Position numbers and translations under genes: made by a program
From: Phycisphaerae bacterium
GTDB lineage: Bacteria > Planctomycetota > Phycisphaerae > Phycisphaerales > SM1A02
NCBI GenBank assembly: GCA_002705085.1
Contig: PAHO01000036.1
Coordinates: 1 to 42,658, forward strand
Reading direction: 5' to 3'
DNA length: 42,658 bases
The notes under the pieces: model-generated
Databases searched by the model: none
What the model saw: only the letters and a program-made list of their open reading frames with translations
Told to the model about the DNA's origin: nothing
Part shown: positions 9,097-17,231 of the stretch, piece after piece
How the letters are laid out: each line of letters opens with the position of its first letter
Numbering within the stretch: position 1 is the stretch's first letter

Positions 9097-9343
9097 GGCT
9101 CCAGAACGTCCGGATATTGAGTATCCCTGCAATTGGGAGTTTCGCATCATCGGCGCAGATGAGGCGGGCTTGCGAGAGGCCATCGCTGGTGTTGTGGGCA
9201 ACCAAAACCACGAAATCCAGCCTGGGCACACCAAAGGGGCTTGGGTCAGCATCCATCTCACCCTTTGGGTGTTGGACGAAGAGCACCGCAATACCGTGTA
9301 CCGCATGCTTCAGAAGCATCCTTTGGTGAAAATGATTCTCTGA
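9095..9343 (+). CDS. DUF493 (YbeD-like) small protein
   Basis: 82 residues matching the DUF493 family in length and pattern: an N-terminal YPCNWEFRIIG strand, a helix, a GAWVSIHLTLWV strand pair and the final YRMLQKHPLVKMIL. E. coli YbeD has an ACT-like regulatory fold; no biochemical role is firmly assigned. The ATG at 9095 overlaps the opposite-strand ATG of the lipid kinase (CATCATGG), so each gene's promoter must lie inside or upstream of the other's coding region, or both are read from more distant promoters. The stop codon lies within the palindrome upstream of feoA. Confidence 0.8.
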   Translation: MAPERPDIEYPCNWEFRIIGADEAGLREAIAGVVGNQNHEIQPGHTKGAWVSIHLTLWVLDEEHRNTVYRMLQKHPLVKMIL

Positions 9344-9351
9344 ATCAATTT
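9329..9351. promoter_or_regulatory. Fur-like palindrome upstream of feoA
   Basis: TGATTC (9333-9338), TCT and GAATCA (9342-9347) form a perfect 6-3-6 inverted repeat, extended by AAA/TTT flanks so that 9 of 10 pairs match. It keeps the outer TGAT...ATCA of the 7-1-7 Fur box but departs from it inside. It ends 45 bases before the feoA start, the expected position for an iron-dependent repressor of ferrous iron uptake. It overlaps the DUF493 stop codon. Fur control is inferred. Confidence 0.45.
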
Positions 9352-9396
9352 CACCTGCACAACCGCTCTCCGCTAGGATGAGAACCGTTCGCAACC

Positions 9397-9669
9397 ATGT
9401 CCACCCTCACGACCACAACTTCAGCCGCTTCGCAGGCCCCTCGGACCCTCCGATTGGCTGAAGTGCCTTCAGGCGCACAAGTCACCGTCTGCGACACCTG
9501 CGACTGTGGAGAGCAGCAGGCTCTGTTGCATGCCATGGGCCTGGTGGACTGCTGCAAACTGACCGTTCGCCAAGCGGGTGACCCCTGCATCGTCGAGGTC
9601 AACCAGGTTCGGATGGGACTGTGCCAAGAGATGAGCCGAAACATCCGAGTCGAACTCGATCAAGACTGA
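9397..9669 (+). CDS. feoA: FeoA-domain protein, cysteine-rich
   Basis: 90 residues. FeoA is a small SH3-like cytoplasmic protein needed for FeoB-mediated Fe(II) uptake. The pattern LRLAEVPSGAQVTV, a loop, ALLHAMGLVDCCKLTV and the final MGLCQEMSRNIRVEL fits a FeoA domain, and feoB starts 30 bases downstream. It is odd in having seven cysteines (32, 35, 37, 52, 53, 64, 76), including a CxxCxC cluster in the loop after the second strand; typical FeoA proteins have few or none. The cluster could bind metal or an Fe-S centre. No separate feoC is visible. Confidence 0.85.
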   Translation: MSTLTTTTSAASQAPRTLRLAEVPSGAQVTVCDTCDCGEQQALLHAMGLVDCCKLTVRQAGDPCIVEVNQVRMGLCQEMSRNIRVELDQD

Positions 9670-9699
9670 CTCTGCCCCTCATCTCTCATCCTCACCGCC

Positions 9700-11496
9700 A
9701 TGCAACACATTCTTTTGATTGGGAATCCCAATGTTGGGAAGTCAACCCTCATCGGCGCGCTCGGCGGCCAGAACGCCAGGACCGCCAACATCCCCGGCGT
9801 GACTTCTGGACCAAGTGAACACGAGGTTTCTTCTCAAGGGCAAAAACTTTGTGTGGTGGACCTTCCCGGTTGCTACGCCTTGGATCTGGATCGCCCTGAA
9901 TCAAAAAGTGTTCGAGACGGCTTGGAACAGTATCCCGACGCAACGGTCGTCTACGTCGCCGACGCCACCGCTCCCGCACGATCGTTGGCCATGCTGGCCG
10001 AAGTGCTTTCATCTGGACGCAGCGCCTTGGTGCTCTTCAACCGAACCGATCTGGTGCAGGCACGCGGCGGACACGTGAATGACGAAGAGCTTTCGCAGAC
10101 TCTTGGCCTTCCGGTTCTGGCCACATCATTGCTCAACGGCCTTCCCTCGAACTTTGCCGAAATGTTGGGCAAAGCCAAGACAGCATCCGTGACAAATCTC
10201 AATAATGCTGCTGCCCGGCTGGCTTGGGCCAGTGAACATGTGGCCTCAACTATTCAAGTTGGGAACAGTTCCAAACATTCCGACTGGCTGGACCGGTGCA
10301 CCGGACACAAGATCTTGGGGCCCACCATCTTTCTCGGGCTCATGACCCTGCTGTTTTGGTGCGTGTTCAGCGTGGCTGGCATCCCAATGGGCTGGATCGA
10401 GTCTTTCTTTGCCACCGCCAAACATGTGGTTGCCCCATTGGTCGGGGAGGGTTTGTTCGCAGAGTTCATCATCGACGGCCTCATCGGAAGTTTGGAGGGC
10501 ACCGTCATCTTCGTCCCGCAGATCGCGATGCTCTTTGGACTGATCTCCCTGTTGGAACAATCCGGATACCTCGCTCGCGCGGCTTTTGCTTTGGATCGCA
10601 GCCTGCGACGATTTGGACTTTCCGGATGGTCCTTCCTTCCCGCACTGACTGCCCATGCTTGCGCGCTTCCCGCCATCATGGGCACCCGGCTGATTGCCGA
10701 CCCACGCGATCGGCTGGCGACCGTGCTTGCCCTCCCCTTTTTCAGTTGTGCGGCACGACTCCCCGTCTACGCGTTGCTGACCTCTCTGCTGTTTCCTGAA
10801 ACCCCCCCCGCGCAGGCCGTTGCCTTTGTCGCGTGTTATGTGTTGGGTGGTCTGGTGGGCCTAGGAACCGTGGCCTTGCTTCGAATCTTCCATCTCCGCC
10901 GCCCCCCTGCCCCCTTCATGATGGAATTGCCCCCATGGTGCCGGCCTTCATTCAAGTCTGCATTTGCCGAATCCGCCCGGCGCAGTGGGGTATTTCTCAA
11001 GAAGGCCGGAACGGTGATTCTGGCGATTGGCATTGGACTTTGGGTCCTGACCGCTTTCCCACGAGTGGAAGACACCGCCCCGAACATCGAACACTCTTTG
11101 GCGGGACAAACGGCACAATTTCTTGAGCCTGCGATCGAACCTCTGGGGTGGGACTGGCGGATCGGGGTTGGCGTGGTCACCAGCTTTGCCGCTCGAGAAG
11201 TCTTCGCAACGACCACCGCGGTGCTTTTCGCCGAAGACGAAGAAGCCAATGAAGCAACCCTCCGCGCCAGAGTGAGCGCCGCCACCACCCCCGATGGTGA
11301 ACGCCTGTTTACGGTACCGACTACCGCCGGGCTCTTGACTTTTTACGTGCTGGCGTTGCAGTGCCTCCCCACCGTGGCCGTGGTGCGCCGAGAACTCGAA
11401 TCATGGCGGTGGGCCATTGGGCTCTTGGTGTGGTCCACCGCCGTAGCCTGGGCCGGAGCTTTGTTGACCCGCGCCATCGCTTCCTTGCTACTTTGA
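9700..11496 (+). CDS. feoB: Ferrous iron transport protein B (FeoB)
   Basis: 598 residues; an inner-membrane Fe(II) transporter with an N-terminal G domain. G1 is GNPNVGKS (8-15), G3 is DLPG (54-57) and G4 is NRTD (114-117), where Arg replaces the usual Lys or Met. The membrane part from about residue 205 has both Gate regions: FVPQIAMLFGLISLLEQSGYLARAAF, HACALPAIMGTR, LPFFSCAARLPVYALL, and later SFAAREVFATT. It is shorter than E. coli FeoB (773), mainly through a compact linker and shorter C-terminal end, but looks complete. The next gene starts four bases after its stop, so the isomerase-like gene is probably co-transcribed. Confidence 0.95.
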   Translation: MQHILLIGNPNVGKSTLIGALGGQNARTANIPGVTSGPSEHEVSSQGQKLCVVDLPGCYALDLDRPESKSVRDGLEQYPDATVVYVADATAPARSLAMLAEVLSSGRSALVLFNRTDLVQARGGHVNDEELSQTLGLPVLATSLLNGLPSNFAEMLGKAKTASVTNLNNAAARLAWASEHVASTIQVGNSSKHSDWLDRCTGHKILGPTIFLGLMTLLFWCVFSVAGIPMGWIESFFATAKHVVAPLVGEGLFAEFIIDGLIGSLEGTVIFVPQIAMLFGLISLLEQSGYLARAAFALDRSLRRFGLSGWSFLPALTAHACALPAIMGTRLIADPRDRLATVLALPFFSCAARLPVYALLTSLLFPETPPAQAVAFVACYVLGGLVGLGTVALLRIFHLRRPPAPFMMELPPWCRPSFKSAFAESARRSGVFLKKAGTVILAIGIGLWVLTAFPRVEDTAPNIEHSLAGQTAQFLEPAIEPLGWDWRIGVGVVTSFAAREVFATTTAVLFAEDEEANEATLRARVSAATTPDGERLFTVPTTAGLLTFYVLALQCLPTVAVVRRELESWRWAIGLLVWSTAVAWAGALLTRAIASLLL

Positions 11497-11500
11497 AGCC

Positions 11501-12418
11501 ATGAATCATCTTGACCGGCGTGCTTTTTTGGCCAGTGGAGCTGCTGCAGGTCTCCCGGCCATCCGACCAACGACCCAAACTTGGTCGTTGAACCCAGACA
11601 AGCCCGGCCTGACCAAGAACACGGCTTTTGCCATCAACATCGAGATGTGGCGCTTTGGCAAACGCACCCGTGCCGAACGCATACGAAAAGTCGCTGAACT
11701 TGGCTTTCAATTTGTTGAGTTCTGGGGCCGGCCAAACGAACGTGAAATCCAAGATCTTCGCGCCGCCTGCGAAGAGACCGGGGTGAAGATCACCCAATTC
11801 ACCGGATTTGGTGGCTGGGCTTGGCAAGGGGCCATTTGCAACCCCAAGTCCGAAGACCGGAACCACACCAAGTTTGTTGAAGAAATCAAATCTTCATGTG
11901 CCGTAGCGAAAGCTTTGGACATTCCCATGATGACCATCATTTGTGGCAATGAGGTTCCTGAGGTTTCGTTGGACGCCATGCACAACTCGGTCATCAAAGG
12001 GCTTAAGCGAGCAGCACCAATCTGTGAAGACCAGAACGTCATGATGATTTGTGAACCCATGAACACCCGGGTGGACCACCGAGGGCACTGCTTCTACGGT
12101 TCGGAGCATCCCGTCCGGATCTGCCGGGAGGTTGATTCTCCCATGTGCAAACTGAACTGGGATGTCTACCACATGCAAATCATGGAAGGCGATCTCTGCC
12201 GACGTTTGCGCGAGGGATGGGATCAAGTGGGCTACATCCAAATTGCAGACAACCCCGGACGTCAAGAACCAGGCACGGGAGAAATTGCCTACTGGCGGGT
12301 GTACCAAGAACTCAAAGCGCTTGGCTACAACAAGCCTGTCGGCGTTGAAGCCAACCCGAGCGGACCAGAGCACGAAGCGGCGGTTCGACTGGCCGAAAGC
12401 GACAACTGGTCGACCTGA
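11501..12418 (+). CDS. Tat-exported hydroxypyruvate isomerase/xylose-isomerase-like TIM barrel protein
   Basis: 305 residues. The N-terminus has a twin-arginine motif (DRRAFLASGAAAGL), so export of a folded protein is likely. The rest is an AP-endonuclease-2 / xylose-isomerase-like TIM barrel, closest by eye to hydroxypyruvate isomerases: ICEPMN, KLNWDVYHMQIMEGDL, GYIQIADNPGRQEPGTGEI and a terminal GVEANPSG. The Glu, Asp, His and Glu metal ligands of this fold appear present. Exported members are common in planctomycetes and probably act on sugars or inositol-like compounds in the periplasm; the real substrate is unknown. It follows feoB by four bases, a proximity that does not by itself imply an iron role. 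Confidence 0.8.
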   Translation: MNHLDRRAFLASGAAAGLPAIRPTTQTWSLNPDKPGLTKNTAFAINIEMWRFGKRTRAERIRKVAELGFQFVEFWGRPNEREIQDLRAACEETGVKITQFTGFGGWAWQGAICNPKSEDRNHTKFVEEIKSSCAVAKALDIPMMTIICGNEVPEVSLDAMHNSVIKGLKRAAPICEDQNVMMICEPMNTRVDHRGHCFYGSEHPVRICREVDSPMCKLNWDVYHMQIMEGDLCRRLREGWDQVGYIQIADNPGRQEPGTGEIAYWRVYQELKALGYNKPVGVEANPSGPEHEAAVRLAESDNWST

Positions 12419-12426
12419 GGGCTACA

Positions 12427-12441
12427 GATGAGGACCTCATC
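12427..12441. other. Short palindrome between convergent genes
   Basis: GATGAGG-A-CCTCATC is a 7-1-7 inverted repeat nine bases after the stop of the isomerase gene and about 20 bases from the lipocalin stop at 12462. No U-tract follows on either strand, so it is at best a weak transcription end or an RNA-stability hairpin. Confidence 0.25.
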
Positions 12442-12461
12442 ATCAGTCCAAATGCCAGAAA

Positions 12462-13067
12462 TCAGCCCCAGAACCCACGCTTTTTCTGCTTGGGCTTGAG
12501 GTACACCGAGGGATCCTCGGAATGCTTGGTCCATTCAATGCGTGCGGGGTTGTAACCATGACCAGTCAACCGCTCACAAATACTTTTTTGCAAAGCCGGG
12601 TCCATGGTTTTTTCTCGGGACAAGATCCAGAGCCGCTTTTGATCCGGTTGACCAACAACGCTGTACTCGTAGTCGTCTCCGAGTTCGATCACCCAATAGC
12701 GCGCGGTCAACGGCCAAAGGAAACACACCTTCCACTGGGTGTTCTTGGACCCTGAGACAACTTTGGCCGTGGCTTCTTGTTCTTTGAACGTTCCGTCAAA
12801 GGTCTTTTTTCGACCCACGCTTCGAAAATCAATCTTGCCGTCCTTGCGCAGTCGGTAATTGTTTTTGACCGCCACAAATTCTTTTTGCCAAGGGTTCGGA
12901 TACCGACCGATTTCGTACCAATCGCCCATGTAGCGCTTCAAATCAAGTTGCGGCACGCAACGTGGCTTTGGACCTACCGTCGTCATCAACAAACTTGGGG
13001 AAGCGACGCAAGTCGCCATGGTGCACAGAGAATCGCGTCGGTTCATAAGTAAGGGGATTTTAGCCAC
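12462..13067 (-). CDS. Lipocalin family protein (Blc-like)
   Basis: Up to 201 residues. The lipocalin signature is clear: LDLKRYMGDWYEIGRYPN (the GxW motif), then VKNNYRLRKDGKIDFRSVGRK, VCFLWPLTARYWVIELG and YSVVGQPDQKRLWILSR, the usual eight-stranded barrel of bacterial Blc, which binds lipids or lysophospholipids in the envelope. The N-terminus MNRRDSLCTMATC resembles a twin-arginine export signal. The start is uncertain: a GTG at 13067 directly abuts the stop of the protease gene, or the ATG at 13046 gives a 194-residue protein beginning at the RR motif. It is the last gene of the dCMP deaminase-CutC-HD-GYP-protease operon. Confidence 0.88.
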   Translation of the reverse strand: MAKIPLLMNRRDSLCTMATCVASPSLLMTTVGPKPRCVPQLDLKRYMGDWYEIGRYPNPWQKEFVAVKNNYRLRKDGKIDFRSVGRKKTFDGTFKEQEATAKVVSGSKNTQWKVCFLWPLTARYWVIELGDDYEYSVVGQPDQKRLWILSREKTMDPALQKSICERLTGHGYNPARIEWTKHSEDPSVYLKPKQKKRGFWG

Positions 13068-15122
13068 TCAATCCAGCGGGATGACGACACGTTGATCAGA
13101 AGGCCGCTTGGGTTCACGTCGAGGGATCTGCTCAAGCACCGAACGCAACGTTGCGGCGGGAAGAGCCCAATTGGTGGATCGATCAGCGTGAGCGATTTGC
13201 AAGCCAATCACTTGACCTTCCAAATCAACCAAAGGTGCCCCAACATCTCGAGGTCCCAGCAATGCATCGTGACGGATGGCCGGACCAAAGTCCGTCCGGC
13301 GTTCGTTGGCTTCCACGAGCTCATTGCCAAAAGGGGTCGGCAATCCATCGGCTGACTCCGGACGACGACGTAGCCGAGCAGCCACAGTCATCTCATTGCC
13401 CTCACGATCGACCGTAACGCGAATGCGATCGCCCACGCGGAACCGTTGCAAAGCTGTGCGGAGTGATGCCCCCACTTCCACGCCATTGACGCGGAGGATC
13501 TGATCCCCCGCCCGCAGGCCAGCGGACCTGGCGGCGCTGTCAGGGAGGATGCGGGCAATCGTGACCCCAACTGAGGGGTCTCCGAACCGGCTCATTTCCA
13601 CCCCAAGAAAAGGGGATTCCGGCTCTCCCGAATCCGGAGTACCGGCGGCGGAACGTGCACTCAGCACCGCTTTGCCCGGCGTATTCACACAAAGGAGCAC
13701 TTCGCCAAGTTCTGGAGTTTGGTCGGTTTGGAACTGCATCGGAGTCAGATCATGTACCCCCATCTCCAAGACCGCCAGGTCGAGCGCCGGGTCTTGGTAG
13801 ACCACAGTGAGATCGTAGACGCGGTCTTGATAATCGATGGCCCGCAATTGTCGACGAGCTGGCAGTCGCGAAGCTTTGGTCAGGACCAAATTGTCTTCAA
13901 CGAGGGTGCCAAGAGAAATGGTGGTCCGCCGGTCAGCGATTTGGAGAACACCTTCCCGAAGCGCATCAGAAAGATGTCCAACGCCAACCGCAGGGGTTCT
14001 TTGTCTTCCGCGAGAAAAGCTCCGTTCCATCTGGATCCAAGGCCGCCAATCGACCATCTCGGGAACCCTCTGCATCAACTTCGCCCAACGTTCCGGGGTG
14101 ATCTCGCGAAGCACTGCCAAATCGGAATCATTTTGCAGATGAACGACGTCCCACCAGCCCAACTCGATGGCTCGGTCCAAGCGCTGCCAAGCCTCCTCGA
14201 TCTCATCGTCCATCAAACCCATCTCACCAAGCCCGTACGCGTGGCGGGCAAATCGGCCATGCCCGCAGGCGGCGTGGAACCATGCGTGGGGGGTGTTCTT
14301 CCACATGGGATTGGATGTCAATCGGTCCATGCGGGCGACCGACTGACGGTACCCCCTGTCACTTCGGTTCTGTTCAGCGACTCCCAACCGTTGGTAGGCC
14401 TCATCGATCATCATCTCCAGTTCCGGCATGGGATCGCTGTAGGTCGTGCCCGACAACATCAATGGCTTGGTCAGTTCATACAAATCGATCGGGGTGGCGA
14501 AGTTGATGTTGGGTAAGCCACCGCAGGCACTGATGACACCAACCAATTGTCCATCCAAGTTGAAGAGGCCCCCGCCGGAGTCGCCGGCGTTGAAGGGCGC
14601 GTCCAATCGGAGCCGGGGCCCCATTCGTTCTTGAATACGGCCAATACGAATTGGGGCACGCTGGCCTGACTTTGGAAGGTCCGCCACCCAACCAGCCGCC
14701 ACGACCCATTCCCCACGCTCCACCGAGTTCGGAGAAGCCAAGGTGGCCACGCACAAATCTTCAGGGGGATCAAGCAGACGGACCAATCCAATATCGAAAT
14801 CCATACGGCGGTGAACATGGGTCAAAAAAATCTGGCCCAACGTCACCGCTTCGAGTTTTCGACCATCGGCCAGCGTGACCTGGCAATCCAAACCTGACCG
14901 CTCTCCGACGTGTCCTGCGGTCAGAATCAGTCCGTCCTGGCTGATGATGGTTCCCGAACCATGACCCTCACGAAAGTCCACCCCGATTTCGATACACACT
15001 GTGGAATCAACCACAATTTCTGAAACCGCTCTTGTCTTGGCATCAAGTTCCACGAGTTTGGCGAACTGCGTGGGATCGACCAGGGCATTGAAGCAAAGGA
15101 GGATGGTTGAGAACACAGGCAT
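13068..15122 (-). CDS. HtrA-like serine protease with second, degenerate protease domain and PDZ
   Basis: 684 residues. The first trypsin-like domain (about 35-225) has a complete triad: His71 (TAGHV), Asp110 (FDIGLVRL) and Ser182 (GDSGGG). Residues about 270-360 look like helical TPR-type repeats. A second trypsin-like domain begins near 385 but has Ser418 for His (LTKAS) and Val627 for Ser (RDVGAPL), keeping only Asp448, so it should be inactive. A PDZ domain (about 503-585, FLGVEM to RIRVTVDREG) lies inside that second domain, before its last strands. The short N-terminal hydrophobic stretch (MPVFSTILLCFNALV) suggests export, though it has no positive charge. Likely an envelope quality-control protease. 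It starts 8 bases after the HD-GYP stop. Confidence 0.87.
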   Translation of the reverse strand: MPVFSTILLCFNALVDPTQFAKLVELDAKTRAVSEIVVDSTVCIEIGVDFREGHGSGTIISQDGLILTAGHVGERSGLDCQVTLADGRKLEAVTLGQIFLTHVHRRMDFDIGLVRLLDPPEDLCVATLASPNSVERGEWVVAAGWVADLPKSGQRAPIRIGRIQERMGPRLRLDAPFNAGDSGGGLFNLDGQLVGVISACGGLPNINFATPIDLYELTKPLMLSGTTYSDPMPELEMMIDEAYQRLGVAEQNRSDRGYRQSVARMDRLTSNPMWKNTPHAWFHAACGHGRFARHAYGLGEMGLMDDEIEEAWQRLDRAIELGWWDVVHLQNDSDLAVLREITPERWAKLMQRVPEMVDWRPWIQMERSFSRGRQRTPAVGVGHLSDALREGVLQIADRRTTISLGTLVEDNLVLTKASRLPARRQLRAIDYQDRVYDLTVVYQDPALDLAVLEMGVHDLTPMQFQTDQTPELGEVLLCVNTPGKAVLSARSAAGTPDSGEPESPFLGVEMSRFGDPSVGVTIARILPDSAARSAGLRAGDQILRVNGVEVGASLRTALQRFRVGDRIRVTVDREGNEMTVAARLRRRPESADGLPTPFGNELVEANERRTDFGPAIRHDALLGPRDVGAPLVDLEGQVIGLQIAHADRSTNWALPAATLRSVLEQIPRREPKRPSDQRVVIPLD

Positions 15123-15130
15123 ACTTGAGG

Positions 15131-15889
15131 TTAGGCAGAAAGTCGCAAAGGCGATACGCCTCCATCTCGAAAGTGTTCACTGATTGCAGAAAAGGCCTGC
15201 ACCACCAACGGATCAAATTTACGGCCTGATTCCGAAACAATGATCCGAACCGCGTCTTCATGCCTCATGGCTTCTTTGTAAGCCCGGCGATGGGTCAATG
15301 CGTCGTACACATCGGCCACTGAAACAATCCGCGCACACAATGGAATTGCGACACCGGACAAGCCGAGCGGATAGCCGCCTCCGTCCCAATTTTCGTGATG
15401 ACACAACGCAATCCGGCATGCCACGTCCAAAAAATCCTGCTCAGGCCACTGTTGCCGCATGGCATTCAGGATGTCAAATCCGACCATCGTGTGTCGTCGC
15501 ATTTGCACCCACTCGTCATCGGTCAAGCGGCCCGGTTTCAGCAAGATGGCATCAGGCGTGGAGACTTTGCCAATGTCATGAAGCTGGCTGGTCTCTGCGA
15601 TCAGATCCACCTGGTCGGCGGTAAGGGGGTCGGGCTCCTTGGGGTGACAAAGACCCTGCCGAACCATCTCGGTGGCGATGGCCGATACCAAACCACGAAT
15701 ACGTTGCAAATGCTCCCCGGTGTCATCGTCTCGGCTTTCGGCCAATTGGGCGAATCCGTAAATCACAGCACGGTGGGCTTCGGTGCCAGAAGTCCTCGAT
15801 TCCAAGCATTGGATACGGGCCTCACGCTCGGCCAAGGCGGCTTCCAAAGCAGCGATTCGCGCGGTTTGTTCTGGATCGGTCTTGGCCAT
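15131..15889 (-). CDS. HD-GYP domain protein, putative cyclic-di-GMP phosphodiesterase
   Basis: 252 residues from the ATG at 15889, which has AAGGAG seven bases upstream; a longer in-frame start at 15973 would overlap cutC and has no such site. Residues 8-35 look like a coiled coil, followed by an HD-GYP domain: ESRDDDTGEH, HDIGK at 104-108 (metal-binding HD), RRHTMVGFDIL and HHENWDGGGYP at 164-174 (the GYP signature). HD-GYP enzymes hydrolyse c-di-GMP. There is no receiver or membrane domain, so input must come through the coiled coil or a partner. It lies between cutC (47-base gap) and the HtrA-like protease (8-base gap). Confidence 0.9.
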   Translation of the reverse strand: MAKTDPEQTARIAALEAALAEREARIQCLESRTSGTEAHRAVIYGFAQLAESRDDDTGEHLQRIRGLVSAIATEMVRQGLCHPKEPDPLTADQVDLIAETSQLHDIGKVSTPDAILLKPGRLTDDEWVQMRRHTMVGFDILNAMRQQWPEQDFLDVACRIALCHHENWDGGGYPLGLSGVAIPLCARIVSVADVYDALTHRRAYKEAMRHEDAVRIIVSESGRKFDPLVVQAFSAISEHFRDGGVSPLRLSA

Positions 15890-15936
15890 GAGACACTCCT
15901 TGGTCCCTCGATGATCGACCCAGTTGCCTGCCGGCT

Positions 15937-16614
15937 TCAGCCGCCTTGCTGGAATCCCCCGATCGACCGACACAAACCGACCAGTCGCTCGACTTCACCC
16001 GGATCGCCACCAGCACTGGAGTGGATATCGGTTGGCTGAAGCGTTTCCAGCAGACGCACAATATTTGCGCTGCGAATTCCACCCCCAGGCATCCAGTTGA
16101 GGCTTGGGGCCTCGGACCGCATGCGACGAAATTGCACCGAGCCTTCATCGATGGTGTCGGCCCCACCAGCACTGAGTACCCGATCAAAATGCAGTTCGTT
16201 CAGTTGTTCGGCGACCAAAAGGGGATCAGAAGCGGCATCGATGGCCCGATGGAAGACCACCTCTAGGCCATGTTCTTTGGCAGCCTCGAGCAACCGGCGG
16301 TTGCTGTCCCAATCCAACTGCCCGTCGGCTTGCAAAAAGCCAAACACCACGCCCTCCACGCCCAAAGACGCAAACTCACGAAGTGGTCCCAGCAATGATG
16401 TCGCGCCTTCATCCCCCGCCAGAAAATCAACCCGATCACGGAGCATCACCACCACAGAGGCGCTCGTGCCGAGTGCCGATTCAACAACTCCACGTTGGGG
16501 TGTCAGTCCGTCCAGATCAAGTCGATCGCAAACCTCAAGCCGATCTGCACCAGCCTCCGCGGCCGTCTCGGCAAATGCAGAGGTTTCAACACAAATCTCG
16601 ACCTGAATGTTCAA
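15937..16614 (-). CDS. cutC: CutC family protein (copper homeostasis annotation)
   Basis: 225 residues, full length for the CutC TIM barrel. Key pieces are the VEICVET start, AGADRLEVCDRLDLDGLTPQRGV, VVFHRAID, RVLSAGGADT and WMPGGGIRSANI. The family was linked to copper tolerance, though its biochemical role is not settled. Translation appears to start at TTG (16614), overlapping the dCMP deaminase stop in a TTGA arrangement, which suggests coupled re-initiation. No neighbouring gene is clearly about copper. Confidence 0.87.
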   Translation of the reverse strand: MNIQVEICVETSAFAETAAEAGADRLEVCDRLDLDGLTPQRGVVESALGTSASVVVMLRDRVDFLAGDEGATSLLGPLREFASLGVEGVVFGFLQADGQLDWDSNRRLLEAAKEHGLEVVFHRAIDAASDPLLVAEQLNELHFDRVLSAGGADTIDEGSVQFRRMRSEAPSLNWMPGGGIRSANIVRLLETLQPTDIHSSAGGDPGEVERLVGLCRSIGGFQQGG

Positions 16615-17060
16615 GCCAAATCATCCCGCTCCAGCAGCATCACCCCGGCCTCCCGCAAAAGCCGACGTGATTTTTCTGCACTCTCAGCCCAATGCTCATC
16701 GCCCTCTTGCATCGGCCGCGTAACGACACGTGTGATACCGGATTGAATGATGACGGTTGAACAACGGATGCAGGGCATGAACGTGACATACATGGTGGCG
16801 TTCACTGGCGAAACTCCGTCGCGTGCACAATGAACAATCGCGTTCATTTCTGCGTGCACAATCAGGTCGTATTTGGTGGGTCGTTCTAGGCGGTCCGGAC
16901 GATCGTCAACCCCGCGTGGTAAACCGTTGTAGCCGGTGGCCAAGATTTGTTTGTTGGGACCAACGATCACGGCTCCCACTCCACGAGATGGGTCCTTGCT
17001 CCAGCCCGCGATGTGGTCAGCAAGTTCAAGGAATCGGCGGTCCCAGTCCGTATCAGCCAT
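16611..17060 (-). CDS. Deoxycytidylate (dCMP) deaminase family protein
   Basis: 149 residues from the ATG at 17060. It carries the zinc-dependent deaminase signature: HAEMNAI at 69-75 (His and catalytic Glu) and PCIRC at 96-100 (two zinc cysteines), with an N-terminal SKDPSRGVGAVIVGPNKQI and GYNGLPRG typical of dCMP deaminases of the ComEB type. It would convert dCMP to dUMP for thymidylate synthesis. No good ribosome site precedes the chosen start; a longer in-frame start at 17120 adds 20 residues unlike the family. First gene of the leftward operon; its stop overlaps the cutC start. The 171-base region upstream separates it from the divergent gene at 17232, and I see no convincing -35/-10 there. 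Confidence 0.88.
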   Translation of the reverse strand: MADTDWDRRFLELADHIAGWSKDPSRGVGAVIVGPNKQILATGYNGLPRGVDDRPDRLERPTKYDLIVHAEMNAIVHCARDGVSPVNATMYVTFMPCIRCSTVIIQSGITRVVTRPMQEGDEHWAESAEKSRRLLREAGVMLLERDDLA

Positions 17061-17231
17061 GAGCGAAAGATACCGCTGAACCCAACTGATGCACAGCGGA
17101 CCTGACCCGGAGCAACCCACATAACCCGCACAGACGGACCCAAACCCCTAAAAGCTGAACAAATGGGTGAGGGGCTTGGCATCATCATTGGCATGAACTG
17201 CAGATTCCCCCCCAGTCCCGAGGTCAAAACG

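Noticed and set aside
9246-9306. N-terminal extension of the lipid kinase up to 9306
   Set aside because: It would be antisense to the whole DUF493 gene and its translation is unlike any kinase N-terminus; the GGAG-preceded ATG pair at 9093-9096 fits better.
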